Source: Girardinichthys multiradiatus
Lineage: Eukaryota > Chordata > Actinopteri > Cyprinodontiformes > Goodeidae
Length of the DNA stretch: 64,000 nt
Assembly (NCBI RefSeq): GCF_021462225.1
Contig: NC_061808.1
Location: forward strand, 19,133,119-19,197,118
Reading direction: 5' to 3'
The translations under genes were made by a program, and so were the position numbers. Every line of letters starts with the position of its first letter. Position 1 is the stretch's first letter. Of the stretch, positions 53,000 through 64,000 are shown piece by piece. Under the pieces are notes generated by a model that saw nothing but the letters and a program-made list of their open reading frames with translations, was not told where the DNA came from and made no database searches.

Positions 53000-55849
53000 A
53001 AGAGATAACGGTGTGTGACTTTAAATTTCATTGAAAGGTGGAAAAGGATTTCTAGGTTTTGTGAAACATTTAGATGGCATGATTTGGATCCAAGGTATGC
53101 TGTTAAAACTTTCTTCTGTATCTTAAGGGGACCCATCTAAACTGTATAAACATCCAGTACGCCCAGCAGACATAAGTGTAAATGTCTGTTCTGTTCAAGG
53201 AGGTATAGACACTTTTGCAAAGCACAGTTAATAAGATGAATTTGGGCTTAAAAACATTTTGGAAATATAGAGTATTTGTCACTAGCTCTGATGCTGCTGC
53301 TTTCATTGAGGGTAAACGTATTAATATTCACATGGCACAACTGTGACTTTTGGGCACTCAACACTTGCATTTGGTTTGTCAGCAGAGCTTATACTCAAGA
53401 TTTATGTTTTCAGTTCTGCTTTTAGTACCTTCACCACTGTCCAAATGACAATAGTTTTTTTTATTATCATAGAACAAGGTAAGTGTTCAAAATCAAGTTG
53501 TAAGGACAACAATCTGTTAAGTGATTTTGAGACATTTCGAGACATGTTCATCTTATTCATATTCCGTTCCACACACCATCTGAGAAGTTAAAGTGGCTGC
53601 TACTCTTCTCTAATGCTTACATGGCTAAAAAATGTGACTCTCTGAATGTCACTCTGCATATTTTAGCGCGATCATATTATTCTATGTTAATTTTATCAGG
53701 TAACTATTTTCAATTGAACCTTTGTGAAATGTCATGTGCAGATTATATAATATTTTACATGCAGTATGTATTATTTAACTACATACAGGTCATGCTATCT
53801 GAGTGAATTTACATTTATGGGAATATTAGAAAGACTTGTATTGCAGGTAAGTAAATACCATTTGCTAATTAAATTTCACTGCATTTTACCTGAATGTAAT
53901 TTTATCTGCACAAACTATCTGTCTGTCTTTTTGTGGTTTTGTTTCCTTTATGATTTTTTGAGAAACCTATTTTTGATGATCTTTTTTAATATAATTTAGT
54001 ATAATTTATAATGTATAAGGGGAAAATGCAAACTCCACACAGAAAGAAACCTTACTGGCAATCCAAACCAGGACCTTCTTACTGCAGAGCATCAGGGCTA
54101 ACAACCCTTCATAATAGGTGTATAAAATCCATTTTAGGTTCCTAAGAAGATTACAGTTTTACAAAAAAATGAATGCATCAGCAGTTATCGTGTGTTTTTT
54201 TCTTTCAGTGGTTTTATATTATTGCTAAATAAAAAGCAGTGGTTGTGTGGTAATGAGCTTTTCACATTCTGTGGCTAGATAATGTGGTGATTTGTGTCAC
54301 GCCAAGGCTGTGAAAGCTCAAACATCTCCTTGCAGCAGAATTTCTGTTGTTTCTGGTGGTTTTCTAAGGATCTTTCATAACATCTTGTGAATGCTGACAG
54401 GACATGAGGAAAAAAAGGACCAATCTGCTTTTTATTTTAAATGATTACTGTTTTCCGTGAACCTGTGTGGCTATCTAAGCTTCTCACTTTTCCATCTGGA
54501 AATGGAAAATATTTAAAGGCCACCACCAGACCTTAGAGGAAGAGGCACTGCAGAGATATATCTGTTGTCAGAGCACATTTGGTTTTAACTCAACACTTTT
54601 TCAACTCCTCAAAGCTGAGGTTAGCTTTTACCTATTGGTATGTCTTGTTCAGAATGCTAAAATCACATCTGTTTTTAGCAGATGTGATTTTTCTAACAAA
54701 CATAGAAAAATTGTGTGGAGAGGTAACCACAACTCAACCCACAGTAGGTTCCCTGTGTTTGTGGCCTCTTTACAGTAGGTGGTGATTTCAAATATGTTAG
54801 TGGTTTTGTGAAGACGTTTTCCAATAAGGTTACTGTGAGACTATCAGACTTTTATCCTAATATCATGGTAATGCTTTTTTTATATGTGTGTATTGTTGCA
54901 GTTGGGATAACATGTACAATAAAAGCAGATTTAATGGGTTTTCCAGACTTTTTCCAAATCAGAATGACGACATGCATTAGGTCTGTTTCTGCAATTATTT
55001 GATCCAGTCTGAATAGCTTTTATTATTTTAAGTCTTAAAACTAATTTGTCAACAATAAACAGAAGAAAAGTCATATAAATTCAATGTAAAATCTGTTTCA
55101 AGGTAGGAGCATTTTTTCCCCTAATTGGGGCAATGCAAAAACTTTTTATTGCTCTAAACTTTGACTTCACTTGTTTCAGCACTAGTAAAACAAATCCCTG
55201 TTGGCCCACAGTGACATTGACCCAAAGACAAAGGGTTGTCAGATGAAAATGTAATTTGTGTGTTTTGAAAAGCCATTTGCTGACATTAATTTGGTTTTCC
55301 AAAGCCTTGCTAACCAGAAGCACATTCACTCCTCAATGTATCACAGACTTGCAGCAGCAGTGGTCTTTGTCTTTGAAAAATGTCTGGAAAGTGAAGATGC
55401 ACTCAGTTAGGTACAAACTGTGTTTGTGTTGGACTCTCAGCAGCGTGTTGTGAATTTATACTTCGCTTCACTGCAAAGGATCCGTCACAGTGAAGTGACT
55501 TTTACGGGCTGACTTTTCTCTTGGCTTAAAAAGCATTTCAACAAAGAGAAAGCCATTAGTTTGCCAAACCATTTAGTCCTTTATTGTAATCTTTTAAACA
55601 CCAAAATACGTATGTCTGGTTAAGTGATTAAATCCTGAAATAGAATTTGTTATAATGATTTGGTCCAGATACATATTAAAAATGTCATGAAAAACTTTTA
55701 TTTTAATTATTTGTTTAGTTGAAACCAGATATTTAAATACACAGTGTAAAACAGACACAAAACCTTTTCTTCTCACCAACTTTTCCAGTTTTTGGTCAGT
55801 TAGGACTACCAAAGTTATTTCTATTAGCTAAATTCCCAAATTATTAGAG
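53000..55849. other. Mostly unannotated, AT-rich
   Basis: No gene recognised. Contains the dispersed-repeat piece at 54018-54105 and a perfect hairpin at 54659-54691. Short ORFs here look random. It may hold the noncoding first exon and promoter of the minus-strand secreted-protein gene. Confidence 0.4.
54659..54691. other. Perfect 13-bp hairpin
   Basis: Arms aaaatcacatctg (54659-54671) and cagatgtgatttt (54679-54691) with loop tttttag. No adjoining transposon end recognised. Confidence 0.85.
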
Positions 55850-57180
55850 GCATTTTAAAACTTTTTTAAACTTTCTTCAAGTTACAAATTTCACTTAAGA
55901 TTTGGTAGAAATGTCTTAAACTCTATGGCTTGTGTCAAATGTTTTGGGTATTCTTCAATCAGCTTCTCACAACACACTTTTGACCCATTCAGGTTAGTTG
56001 GTCGGCTTGTTCACATACACTTTTACAGCTCTGCTCAAAACTTTCTATGGGAAACAAACATCAACTCTATGCTCTTAAGTCATTTTGAAACCAACTTGGT
56101 GGTATGATTAGGGTTTGGAAGATGCATTTCTTGAGATGCTTCTGTAATATGCTATGTCTTTTGTGAAGTGCACCAGTAACTCCTGCAACAAAACACCTAC
56201 ACAACTGTGATACTTCCACCCACATGCTTCACAGTTTGGATGGTGTTCTCAGGTTTGTAAGTATCACCCTTTTACATCTAAATGAAAAAATTATGGAGAG
56301 CCGTTTCATTCAAAATTAAATAAATAAATACTGCTATTGATAACTTATTAATAAATATTCCATGAAATAAATAAATATCCCCATGAAATAAAACAAAATA
56401 ATTATGTTGAAATAAATTTTAATCTTATTTTATTTAATTAATTTCAAAATGTATTTAATTTACTTAAAGATTTATTTATTTATTTGTATATTTATTTATT
56501 TATATCATAATGCAGTTGTATTTTGTGACACTTTTATTTTGTCTGGTGTTGTGGCACACCATGGCACCCTGTGGCAGCCTTGTGGCCAGGGACTTCCATA
56601 GAGTGCCAGCATGTTTTTAAGCATTTATTTATAATTTTCTGTGAGTACAATTCAGAATAGCCGCTCATGCTCTATAATAAACTGACAGTTTGTGCAATAA
56701 GTCTTCGTCATCCTTTCAGCACGTCATACACACACATAGTGCTATTTATTTCCCATCTCAAGTAAATACAGCCACCTTATGTTATGGGTCTAACACTGTT
56801 TATTAAATAAAAAACAATAAAGACATCATCATTTAAAAGTAACAGGCTATAACAATAATGACATCCTGTTTGCCGATAATCAGCATTGGTTTCCACAAAA
56901 ACAGCGGCAACCGCCGTGGCAGGCTTTTACGTCCGGAGCCAGGGGAGGGAACCAAGGGATTCCTCGCAGAATCCCTCCGGCATGCTTCTGCCGGCCACAG
57001 CCACGAATTGAGCTCGGCCCTGCTGTCCCAGCGCCGCCCCACAGATAAAACTCCGTTGAAAAGATGAAAATGGCATCTTAATGGATTTGAAAAATGTACC
57101 TAAGATGAACCCGACTTGTGGAGGTCCACAATTTTCTTCCTGATATATTGGCGGCTTTCTATTCATTTTTAAAAGATGTC
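55850..57180 (-). mobile_element. Tc1-like relic split by an insertion
   Basis: 55850-56275 and 57100-57180 are two parts of one minus-strand Tc1 type: ttttgtgaagtgcaccagta near 56159, cacatgcttcacagtttgga near 56221, then gaacccgacttgtggaggtc near 57106. Between them lies an AT-rich block (56280-56540, many aaataaata) and a GC-rich block (56880-57060). Confidence 0.6.
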
Positions 57181-58352
57181 ACATGTGAGAGCAAGAACTG
57201 GCCGTCCTAACTGACCTAAACCAGGAACAGTTTAGTCTGATTTAATGTCAGACAAGAAAGGAATGGAAAACAGTTGTTTTAATGTAGTGCATGTAAATAT
57301 CTGGTTTCCCCTGACAGGTAGATATTGGATCAGTTGATTTCTAATGCTCTTGGCTGCACACATCTTCCTCTTTCACTGTGAGTTTAGGAGCAAATCTGAG
57401 CGTTTGCAAGGTGGCATATATTCAGCTTTGTGGCCCCTCCTGTCAAAGCCTGACCAAGTGTGTTTTACAGCTGTCAAAACACATTTACTTCAGCAGCACC
57501 ATGACAACAACATCTCTGGTAAGAAGGTGGTGCCCAAAGAGATGTTGCTGTTTTTTTTAAATAGTAAGAAAGATACATACAGTACCATGTGAACTTGTAT
57601 GCATACAATACGTTTAATATCAGTCAGATTAAAGATAACTATTTTAATATTTTTAGCAAGAATATATTTGTATTTCTCCTTTTGCAAGTGCAAAATACAA
57701 TAAAAAAATATAAAGAAAAACAAAGTTATTCATAATGAGATTTAACACCTGGCAATAATATGCCTTGTACCGCAGCTGTTCAAAACAAATGATATTGGTT
57801 CGAAAAGAATGGAAATGTCACGTTCTGGGTTTGGATCGGACCAATACGCATACAAGAGCTTGGGAGCCGCATGATTAAATGAGTTAAGAGGTTTATTTAT
57901 CAATTTCCAGGTTAAGTAAAAAGTCACTTCAGGTATCACAAAAGTCCAGACAAAAAACTCACATGAGAGTTCACTGCTGCAGGCACATAGAAAAACACAA
58001 GACTAAACCAGGGTGTGACGAGGAATAGTGACGGAGGAACCAGCGGGGAACAAAGAACACAGACCAACTAATATACAGGGAGAAAACAAAGGCAGGTAAT
58101 CACAGGAACTAAGAACAGGTGTGGCAAGGAGACATGGAGGCATAAGGGACGGGTGGAACTAATTAACAATAAAGGAAACCATAGACCTAAGAACGGTTAA
58201 TACAAAAACACAAACCAAGTCCAAGGATGTCATACCATGACATAACCCCCCCCTCAAGGTCGGATCCCAGACGACCACTAGAAAACACAAAAATACTCCA
58301 ACCAGGGTGGGTGGAGGGGGGCCTCGGATGGAGGGCCAGAAAAAAAAACAGA

Positions 58353-59440
58353 GTTCAGGCGGGCGACCAGGAGGTCATCCCCAACAGGCACAGAGTTCAG
58401 GCGGGCGACCAGGAGGTCGTCCCCAACAGGCACAGAGTTCAGGCGGGCGACCAGGAGGTCGTCCCCAACAGGCACAGAGTTCAGGCTGGCGACTAGGAGG
58501 TCGTCCCCAGCAGGCACAGAGTTCAGGCGGGCGACCGGACCTGCACCACAGAGTTCTGAGTGGTCGGCGGTGAAGCCGTGGAGACCTGCGGCGAAGTAAC
58601 CAGCGAAGAGGCTGGTGATCCGGAGGTCTGCGGCAATGTAGCCAGCGAAGAGGCAGACGATCCGGAGGTCTGCGGCGATGTAGTCAGCGAAGAGGCCGAC
58701 GATCCGGAGGTCTGCGGCGATGTAGCCAGCGAAGAGGCCGACGATCCGGAGGTCTGCGGCGATGTAGCCAGCGAAGAGGCCAACGATCTGGAGGCCGGCG
58801 GCGACAGAGATGCAGGCGTCTAGGTGGCCGGCGGCGACAGAGATGCAGGCGTCTAGGAGGCCGGCGGCGACAGAGATGCAGGCGTCTAGGAGGCCCACAA
58901 AGCGAGGAGTCAGGCGGTCTACGACGTGGAAGCAGGTGCCTCTGAGGTCTGCGGCAAAGCCAGAACCGCAGCAAAGACTTGGGCCCAGGCAGGGCACGCA
59001 GAGGCCTGGGCCTGGCGTCAGTCTGGCCAGGAGCACAGTAGGTCAGCTCGGGAGCACAGTCAATGGGTCCTGGAGCCAAGATCTGAGGCGGTCCGTCCTC
59101 AGACCCCTCAGGAAACTCAGGAACTAGGATGAGAGGCGGTCCGTCCTCAGACCCCTCAGGAAACTCAGGAACTAGGATGAGAGGCGCTCCGTCCTCGGAC
59201 CCCTCAGGAAACTCAGGAACTAGGATGAGAGGCGGTCCGTCCTCGGACCCCTCAGGAAACTCAGGAACTAGGATGAGAGGCAGCTCTCCATTGAACCCCT
59301 CTCTGGACTCTGGGTCCTGTAGCTTGGCAGCAGGCTGTGAGTCCAGAGGCTTGGCTGCAGGCTGTGAGTCCAGAGGCTTGGCTGCAGGCTGTGAGTCCAG
59401 AGGCTTGGCTGCAGGGTGTGAGTCCAGAGGCTTGGCTGCA
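58353..59440. repeat. Five minisatellites inside the LTR element
   Basis: 42-bp units at 58353-58546 (about 4.5 copies), another 42-bp unit at 58590-58800 (about 5), 33-bp at 58797-58895 (3), 48-bp at 59090-59280 (about 4) and 27-bp at 59325-59440 (about 4). All periods divide by three, so both strands show repetitive open frames. The units are unrelated to each other. Confidence 0.88.
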
Positions 59441-59709
59441 TGCTGGGGCTCATGAAGCTTGACGGCGGACGGCTGTGGCTCATAATCCTTGGAGCTCTGT
59501 GCTGCTCTAACGGCCACAAGAAGAGGGTCGAAAGGACCTCCAGCAGAAAGAGGAGCTGGAGCGTTGAGCCATCCCTCCGCAATGAATTCGGCCTATAGAA
59601 CAGAGTGCACCAGATTCAGATCCTCTGGATGATCCATTAGACGAAGCACAAAATCACAGCAACGTCCCTTCATGAAATCCTCTTTCATTTTCTCCAGCCT
59701 GGCTTGAAC

Positions 59710-60414
59710 TCAATTCAGGGCTGAAAGCTGCACCGGCGACTGGTGACCTGCAGAGGGCGCTGGGTGACCACCCACCAACTCCGGGGAAAGCAGCTGCGAG
59801 GAAGCCATGGCGGATGGACCCTCCGTAGAAGGGTTGGAGGCGCCCATCCGAACCTCCCCAATGGCGACTGTTCCGCGGCGATGACGTCGTCCAGGGCGGG
59901 AGTTGAACCCAGCGGGGAATTTGGCCGCAGCAGGTGCCGCTGCAGACGTGGATGGCTCTGGCAAAGCAGCTGTGGGCAGGTTGAGCTCGGCCGGAGCTGC
60001 TGTAGCTGGGGTGGAGAGCTTGCGGCGAGGAGGACGTCGCCTGGAGGAGGAACAAGCTGGAGAGGTATGATTCCGATCCGGTAATACATCCATGGAGGCC
60101 TGGTCAGATACACCGAGACACTCCATCTCCTCCAGCAACAAAGGCGAGGGTAAAATCTCAACACCCTCTCCATACATAGCTTGTAGCGTCTCCTCTTGCT
60201 GCTTTATCCACATCTTAAGTTCTTTAGCTCTGTCTGCTTGGTCCTGTTTATGGCTGGTTCCAAATGATATTGGTTCGAAAAGAATGGAAATGTCACGTTC
60301 TGGGTTTGGATCGGACCAATACGCATACAAGAGCTTGGGAGCCGCATGATTAAATGAGTTAAGAGGTTTATTTATCAATTTCCAGGTTAAGCAAAAAGTC
60401 ACTTCAGGTATCAC
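59710..60414 (-). CDS. LTR-element ORF, unknown product
   Basis: 234-codon frame opening inside the 5' LTR and ending just before the minisatellite zone. An acidic N-terminal part (K-Q-Q-E-E-T-L-Q-A-M-Y-G-E-G-V-E) is followed by a Pro/Ala/Ser-rich tail with R-R-R-P-P-R-R-K. It could be a degenerate gag-like protein, but no zinc knuckle or capsid motif is seen. Confidence 0.35.
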   Translation of the reverse strand: MIPEVTFCLTWKLINKPLNSFNHAAPKLLYAYWSDPNPERDISILFEPISFGTSHKQDQADRAKELKMWIKQQEETLQAMYGEGVEILPSPLLLEEMECLGVSDQASMDVLPDRNHTSPACSSSRRRPPRRKLSTPATAAPAELNLPTAALPEPSTSAAAPAAAKFPAGFNSRPGRRHRRGTVAIGEVRMGASNPSTEGPSAMASSQLLSPELVGGHPAPSAGHQSPVQLSALN

Positions 60415-61079
60415 AAAAGCCCAGACAAAAAATTCACATGAGAGTTCACTGCTGCAGGCACATAGAAAAACAAAAGACTAAACCAGGGTGTGACGAGGAA
60501 TAGTGACGGAGGAACCAGCGGGGAACAAAGAACACAGACCAACTAATATACAAGGAGAAAACAAAGGCAGGTAATCACAGAAACTAAGAACAGGTGTGGC
60601 AAGGAGACATGGAGGCATAAGGGACAGGTGGAACTAATTAACAATAAAGGAAACCATAGACCTAAGAACGGGTAATACAAAAACACAAACCAAGTCCAAG
60701 GATGTCATACCATAACAGGAGGAGCCTTCAGAGTTTTGTGTAAGGTCTTACTTATGCCACTAGGTGTCACCATGGTGCAAGGAAATGTATTATATGACGT
60801 ACCTGATTGGGGACCTAAAAGACTGAAGAGATTTTGACCATTGCTCTATAGTGGTAATTGAAAGTTTTTGGACATTGCTTGATGTATAAACTGGGCCAGA
60901 CCTGCAAATACAGGATATTAGAAGGCAATACACCCTTTAGATTGATGGGACTGTTCAGACAAATAACATCCACTGATAAAACTGTAAAGGCTTTAGGTGT
61001 AGGCTAACCTTATGGAATGCATGTCAAATAATTAACATGGGATAATTTTAGTGGATTGCAGTTTTTTAAGGTCATGTAA

Positions 61080-62490
61080 GAGATAAAATATAAAAACATC
61101 AATCAAGATGTTGGACCACTTGTTTGCTGAATATTGGACCATTTGAACGTTGCTGGACGCCACCAGGCCTCCTGGCGTTTTCGGCCATTTTGTATCCAGG
61201 ACACTCCGTTCCTACAGATCCCGTCGGCCCCTGCGGGTGATAAGACAGGGGCGTCGCAGCCCTGAGGCCACCGTCAACTATATAACAGAGGATGAGACGA
61301 CCCACCATTTGCCTTCAGCTGGAGACCGTGACACAGTGACCAACATCTGAAGCATCACCTGGAGAAGAGTCCCGAGTGGATTTCATTTATTCTCTCTCGT
61401 TGGCCAACGAAAAATTCATAACTGAGGTTTCTGGAATAAGAAGGCCAGAAATTTCACTTTGCCGATCGAAGACGTGAGTTTAACACGTAACTAAACAGTG
61501 ATGGTCAGGTCATATTTTTCCTTTTCGCCAAGGAGGCCAGAGGACGAACTTTATTTTTATTTCTTTCTTAGAAAGTCTGGGCAGGGTACAGGAGGTTTTA
61601 GTGCGATGAGATTTGCTATTTAATCTAATGTGTTCTGAATTTTATGTGCATGTAACCTTTTTATTGAAACTTTGATGTGCCGTGTTGGATGCCAGAAAGC
61701 CGCTACCCAGCTTTGTGTGTGTTTTGCGGGGTTGTTGAACACCTGAGAGGCAGCGCAGGTGCGCTGTGAGACTGGACTGCTATAATAACCTCATGGTGAA
61801 ATTCCCCATTTTCTTTGTCTTCAACCTTACTGCTTACTAGCTTGCTGCCAAAAGTTTTATAACCCTTTGTCTGCTCACCTCGCCCAGCGTTGGGGGAGGT
61901 TTTATGGCTGAGTATAACTGAGTTACAGTTTGAGCTGCGCCCCAACCTCCACTCACCACCACATCCCTTTGTCATATTATCATTTTTGCCATAACTGCTG
62001 GTTGATTCCATACACACCCACTGCTGTTTTGCTTTATTTTGTTTAGTTAGATATTTTACCCCTTTTGTGTGGAACTTTGCATGTTTGAGTAGGTGAAGAT
62101 TATTAAATCGGAAGAGCGAGTGTATCATGGCTGTGATTTAATAAATGTTCACATAGATAAACAGAAGGCGTTTTGTGTTTATTTTGTGCAAGAGTGATTC
62201 GTCAGTCAAGATAAGGTTGAAGTTCCACACATTTCAGCAGAAACAGTCGATTAAACAGTGACATCTCTGGTAATAGTTATTAATTATTAGTGAGTATTTA
62301 ACGGTTGTAATTATCAAAGGAGTTGAGCTACAATTACAACACCAGAAGACATCTCTGGTCTCGATTCATAAATGAGGATTTTGGTTAAGAAATAAATTTG
62401 GTCAAATTATGATTTTTAATTATAATTATTGATAAAGATTAATTAATCAATCATCATAATTCCAACAAAGATGTAGTTGTTACATGTAGG
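61080..62490. repeat. Unclassified repeat-like region
   Basis: GC-richer 61140-61480 followed by a long region with repeated gacatctctgg (62262 and 62348) and an AT-rich end ttaattaatcaatcatcata. The texture suggests a retroelement fragment or a noncoding exon (gtgagt near 61467), but no coding motif supports either. Confidence 0.25.
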
Positions 62491-64000
62491 ACTTTGTGCA
62501 CCTCCCCTTTGATTCATGACAGCTTTTTTCTTTCATGCATGAGAGATTGACAAACAATATTCACCCATCAAATTCCAACTTTGTCATGTAACAGGTGACA
62601 ACTTGATGGAGTATTGTTATGTCCAACATTTTTCAAGTGACTATCATGAAGCATATTAAGGTCTGAGAGAGTGGTGGCATCAATAACTGAGCTTCCAATC
62701 AATAGATGGAATATAAAAATGGTTCTAAAACCTAAGGTACTATCAGTACTTATTTTGTAGTGTACGGTCATCTTCGATGGTCTGAAAAATTTGAAACGAA
62801 GTGCATTTTGTAGAACATCAAGTTCTGTCACATGTATGAAGTGTCTATGGCGTTTTTGATGTACCCTTGTTTTTTATTGTGCAAGTGAATTGGAATAAGG
62901 GTTGTGAAATACATGCTGTTTTCCTTTTTTTCATATTTCCTGATTGCCTGTTAATCCCACACTGAACTCTTCTATATACCGTGTATGACGTATTAGCTGA
63001 ATTAATTAGAAAATAGGTTGAACTGCTTTTCTATTGTAGCCCCTCAAGCTTCAGACATGCAGAGTTGAATACATTTTCTTCAGTGCACACAGAGTGTCTG
63101 CATAGCGAAGCATGAGAGTAGGTATTGTCACTACTGGGACGTTGCTGCAACAAGTGAGTGGCATGTGAATGTCATAGCAGTGGTGCACATGTGCTGTTTA
63201 TATGGTAACTCTGAATTAGTATGTTCATGAAAATGTAAGCCTGGATTGGCTGGAGATCAAAATAAATATTCCATAGTATCAGATGTTTAAGGCAATGTTG
63301 GTGCATCTTTGTATACCACTGAAACACAAAGCAGATATGCAATAGTGTGATGAAGATGTTATATACATTTACTGTGGATGAATTAACCCTTTTCTCCTCT
63401 GGTTCTTCACCAATCATGAAAAACAATGTTCAGAATCCCAGTCTGAACTCTCTGATTTTCTTCAGGCATTCATTTTTATATGTTTCATTTAACCTGTACC
63501 AAAAAAGCAGTATTATCTTTGTGCCCCATGTATACTTCCATCCAATGAGCCACAGTCCGTGCCTGCTTCTCTAAAGCACATGATAATCACCTTTTCTTCT
63601 GTTTAGGGCTTAATTATGGGTCATATTTGCCTTTTCTGTATGTGAAAATGATCACTGTCTGTCCGTTTCTTATAGTTCATGGTCTAATATTAAATCAGGT
63701 TTACTTCTAATTGCTTTAGATTTATTTTACTTTCCTTTTTCTTGCAGGGTGGCATTGTATACTTTATATTGTTTAAAGTTTTCACTCCTTTCACTTTTCC
63801 ATAGTCTAATTGTGTTTCCTGTTTACATTCTTTGCACTGTATTTACTCTGTAGTTTAGTCAAAGTTGGGAATACCTTACATCTTTATGTTGATGAACTGC
63901 CTTAAAGAAAATTTATTATAGTTTCTGTTAGTTCAACTCTTACATGGGGCAATATTTCCTCATAAATCCTTTGGTAACACACTTTTCTTAACCCCAAAAA
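62491..64000. other. Nothing recognised
   Basis: AT-rich sequence to the window end. No gene, splice-supported exon or mobile element identified. Confidence 0.4.

Larger units (their letters stand above)
57786..60717 (-). mobile_element. Non-autonomous LTR retrotransposon
   Basis: Two direct repeats, 57786-58242 and 60261-60717, 457 bp each with about nine differences by eye, flank a 2 kb interior. Read on the minus strand the LTR is TGT(C/T)ATGG...GTGACA (427 bp) with AATAAA near its 3' end; a G-rich polypurine tract (58252-58244) precedes the 3' LTR. Interior ORFs lack reverse transcriptase, integrase or protease motifs, so it depends on others. No target duplication seen. Confidence 0.85.

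Noticed and set aside
58353..59440. CRISPR-like array
   Set aside because: Units are contiguous tandem copies without unique spacers, in a vertebrate genome inside an LTR element.
58278..59517. Long overlapping ORFs on both strands as real genes
   Set aside because: Openness on both strands follows from GC-rich tandem repeats with periods divisible by three; no domain or splice support.

Overview
The window is nuclear DNA from a bony fish. Vertebrate multi-exon genes with GT-AG introns lie in AT-rich DNA crowded with Tc1/mariner transposons, L2-type LINE pieces, a tRNA-derived SINE and LTR elements, a mix typical of teleosts. The repeat profile suggests a percomorph, but the species cannot be read from the sequence. 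No prokaryotic, organellar or viral genome features are present.

Gene layout: (1) ptk2b (PYK2, FAK-family tyrosine kinase), plus strand, probable noncoding exon near 5160-5344, coding exons 16983-31798. A conceptual splice made by eye gives 996 codons plus stop, with FERM, kinase, proline-rich and FAT parts. (2) chrna2-like neuronal nicotinic receptor alpha subunit, minus strand, six coding exons from 48781 down to 35496, 555 codons, complete. It lies tail-to-tail with ptk2b, matching the PTK2B-CHRNA2 neighbourhood on human 8p21. (3) A two-exon minus-strand gene (52990 to 51199) for a 219-residue secreted, coiled-coil-like protein that I do not recognise.

Repeats fill most of the rest. 0-16 kb: upstream DNA and the 11.5 kb ptk2b intron 1, with two near-complete Tc1 copies (1-1551 and 7123-8738), the second inserted in an L2-like LINE, a possible solo LTR, and a Tc1 relic carrying a nested palindromic MITE. 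17-31 kb: ptk2b exons separated by introns holding at least five Tc1 relics and two LINE fragments. 32-35 kb: 3' flank with a SINE, a Tc1 relic and a possible solo LTR. 35-49 kb: chrna2, whose first coding intron carries a 1.2 kb inverted-terminal-repeat element and a composite Tc1/LTR/LINE block. 53-64 kb: no gene recognised; an interrupted Tc1, then a 2.9 kb LTR element with five in-frame minisatellites, then an unclassified repeat-like stretch.

The two recognised genes are both linked to calcium and neuronal signalling (PYK2 is calcium-responsive; alpha2 receptors pass cations), but nothing here shows they act together. I found no convincing new biological system. The best leads are changed phosphotyrosine motifs in ptk2b, the unrecognised secreted gene, a frameshift shared by both Tc1 copies, the nested MITE and the minisatellite-filled LTR element.
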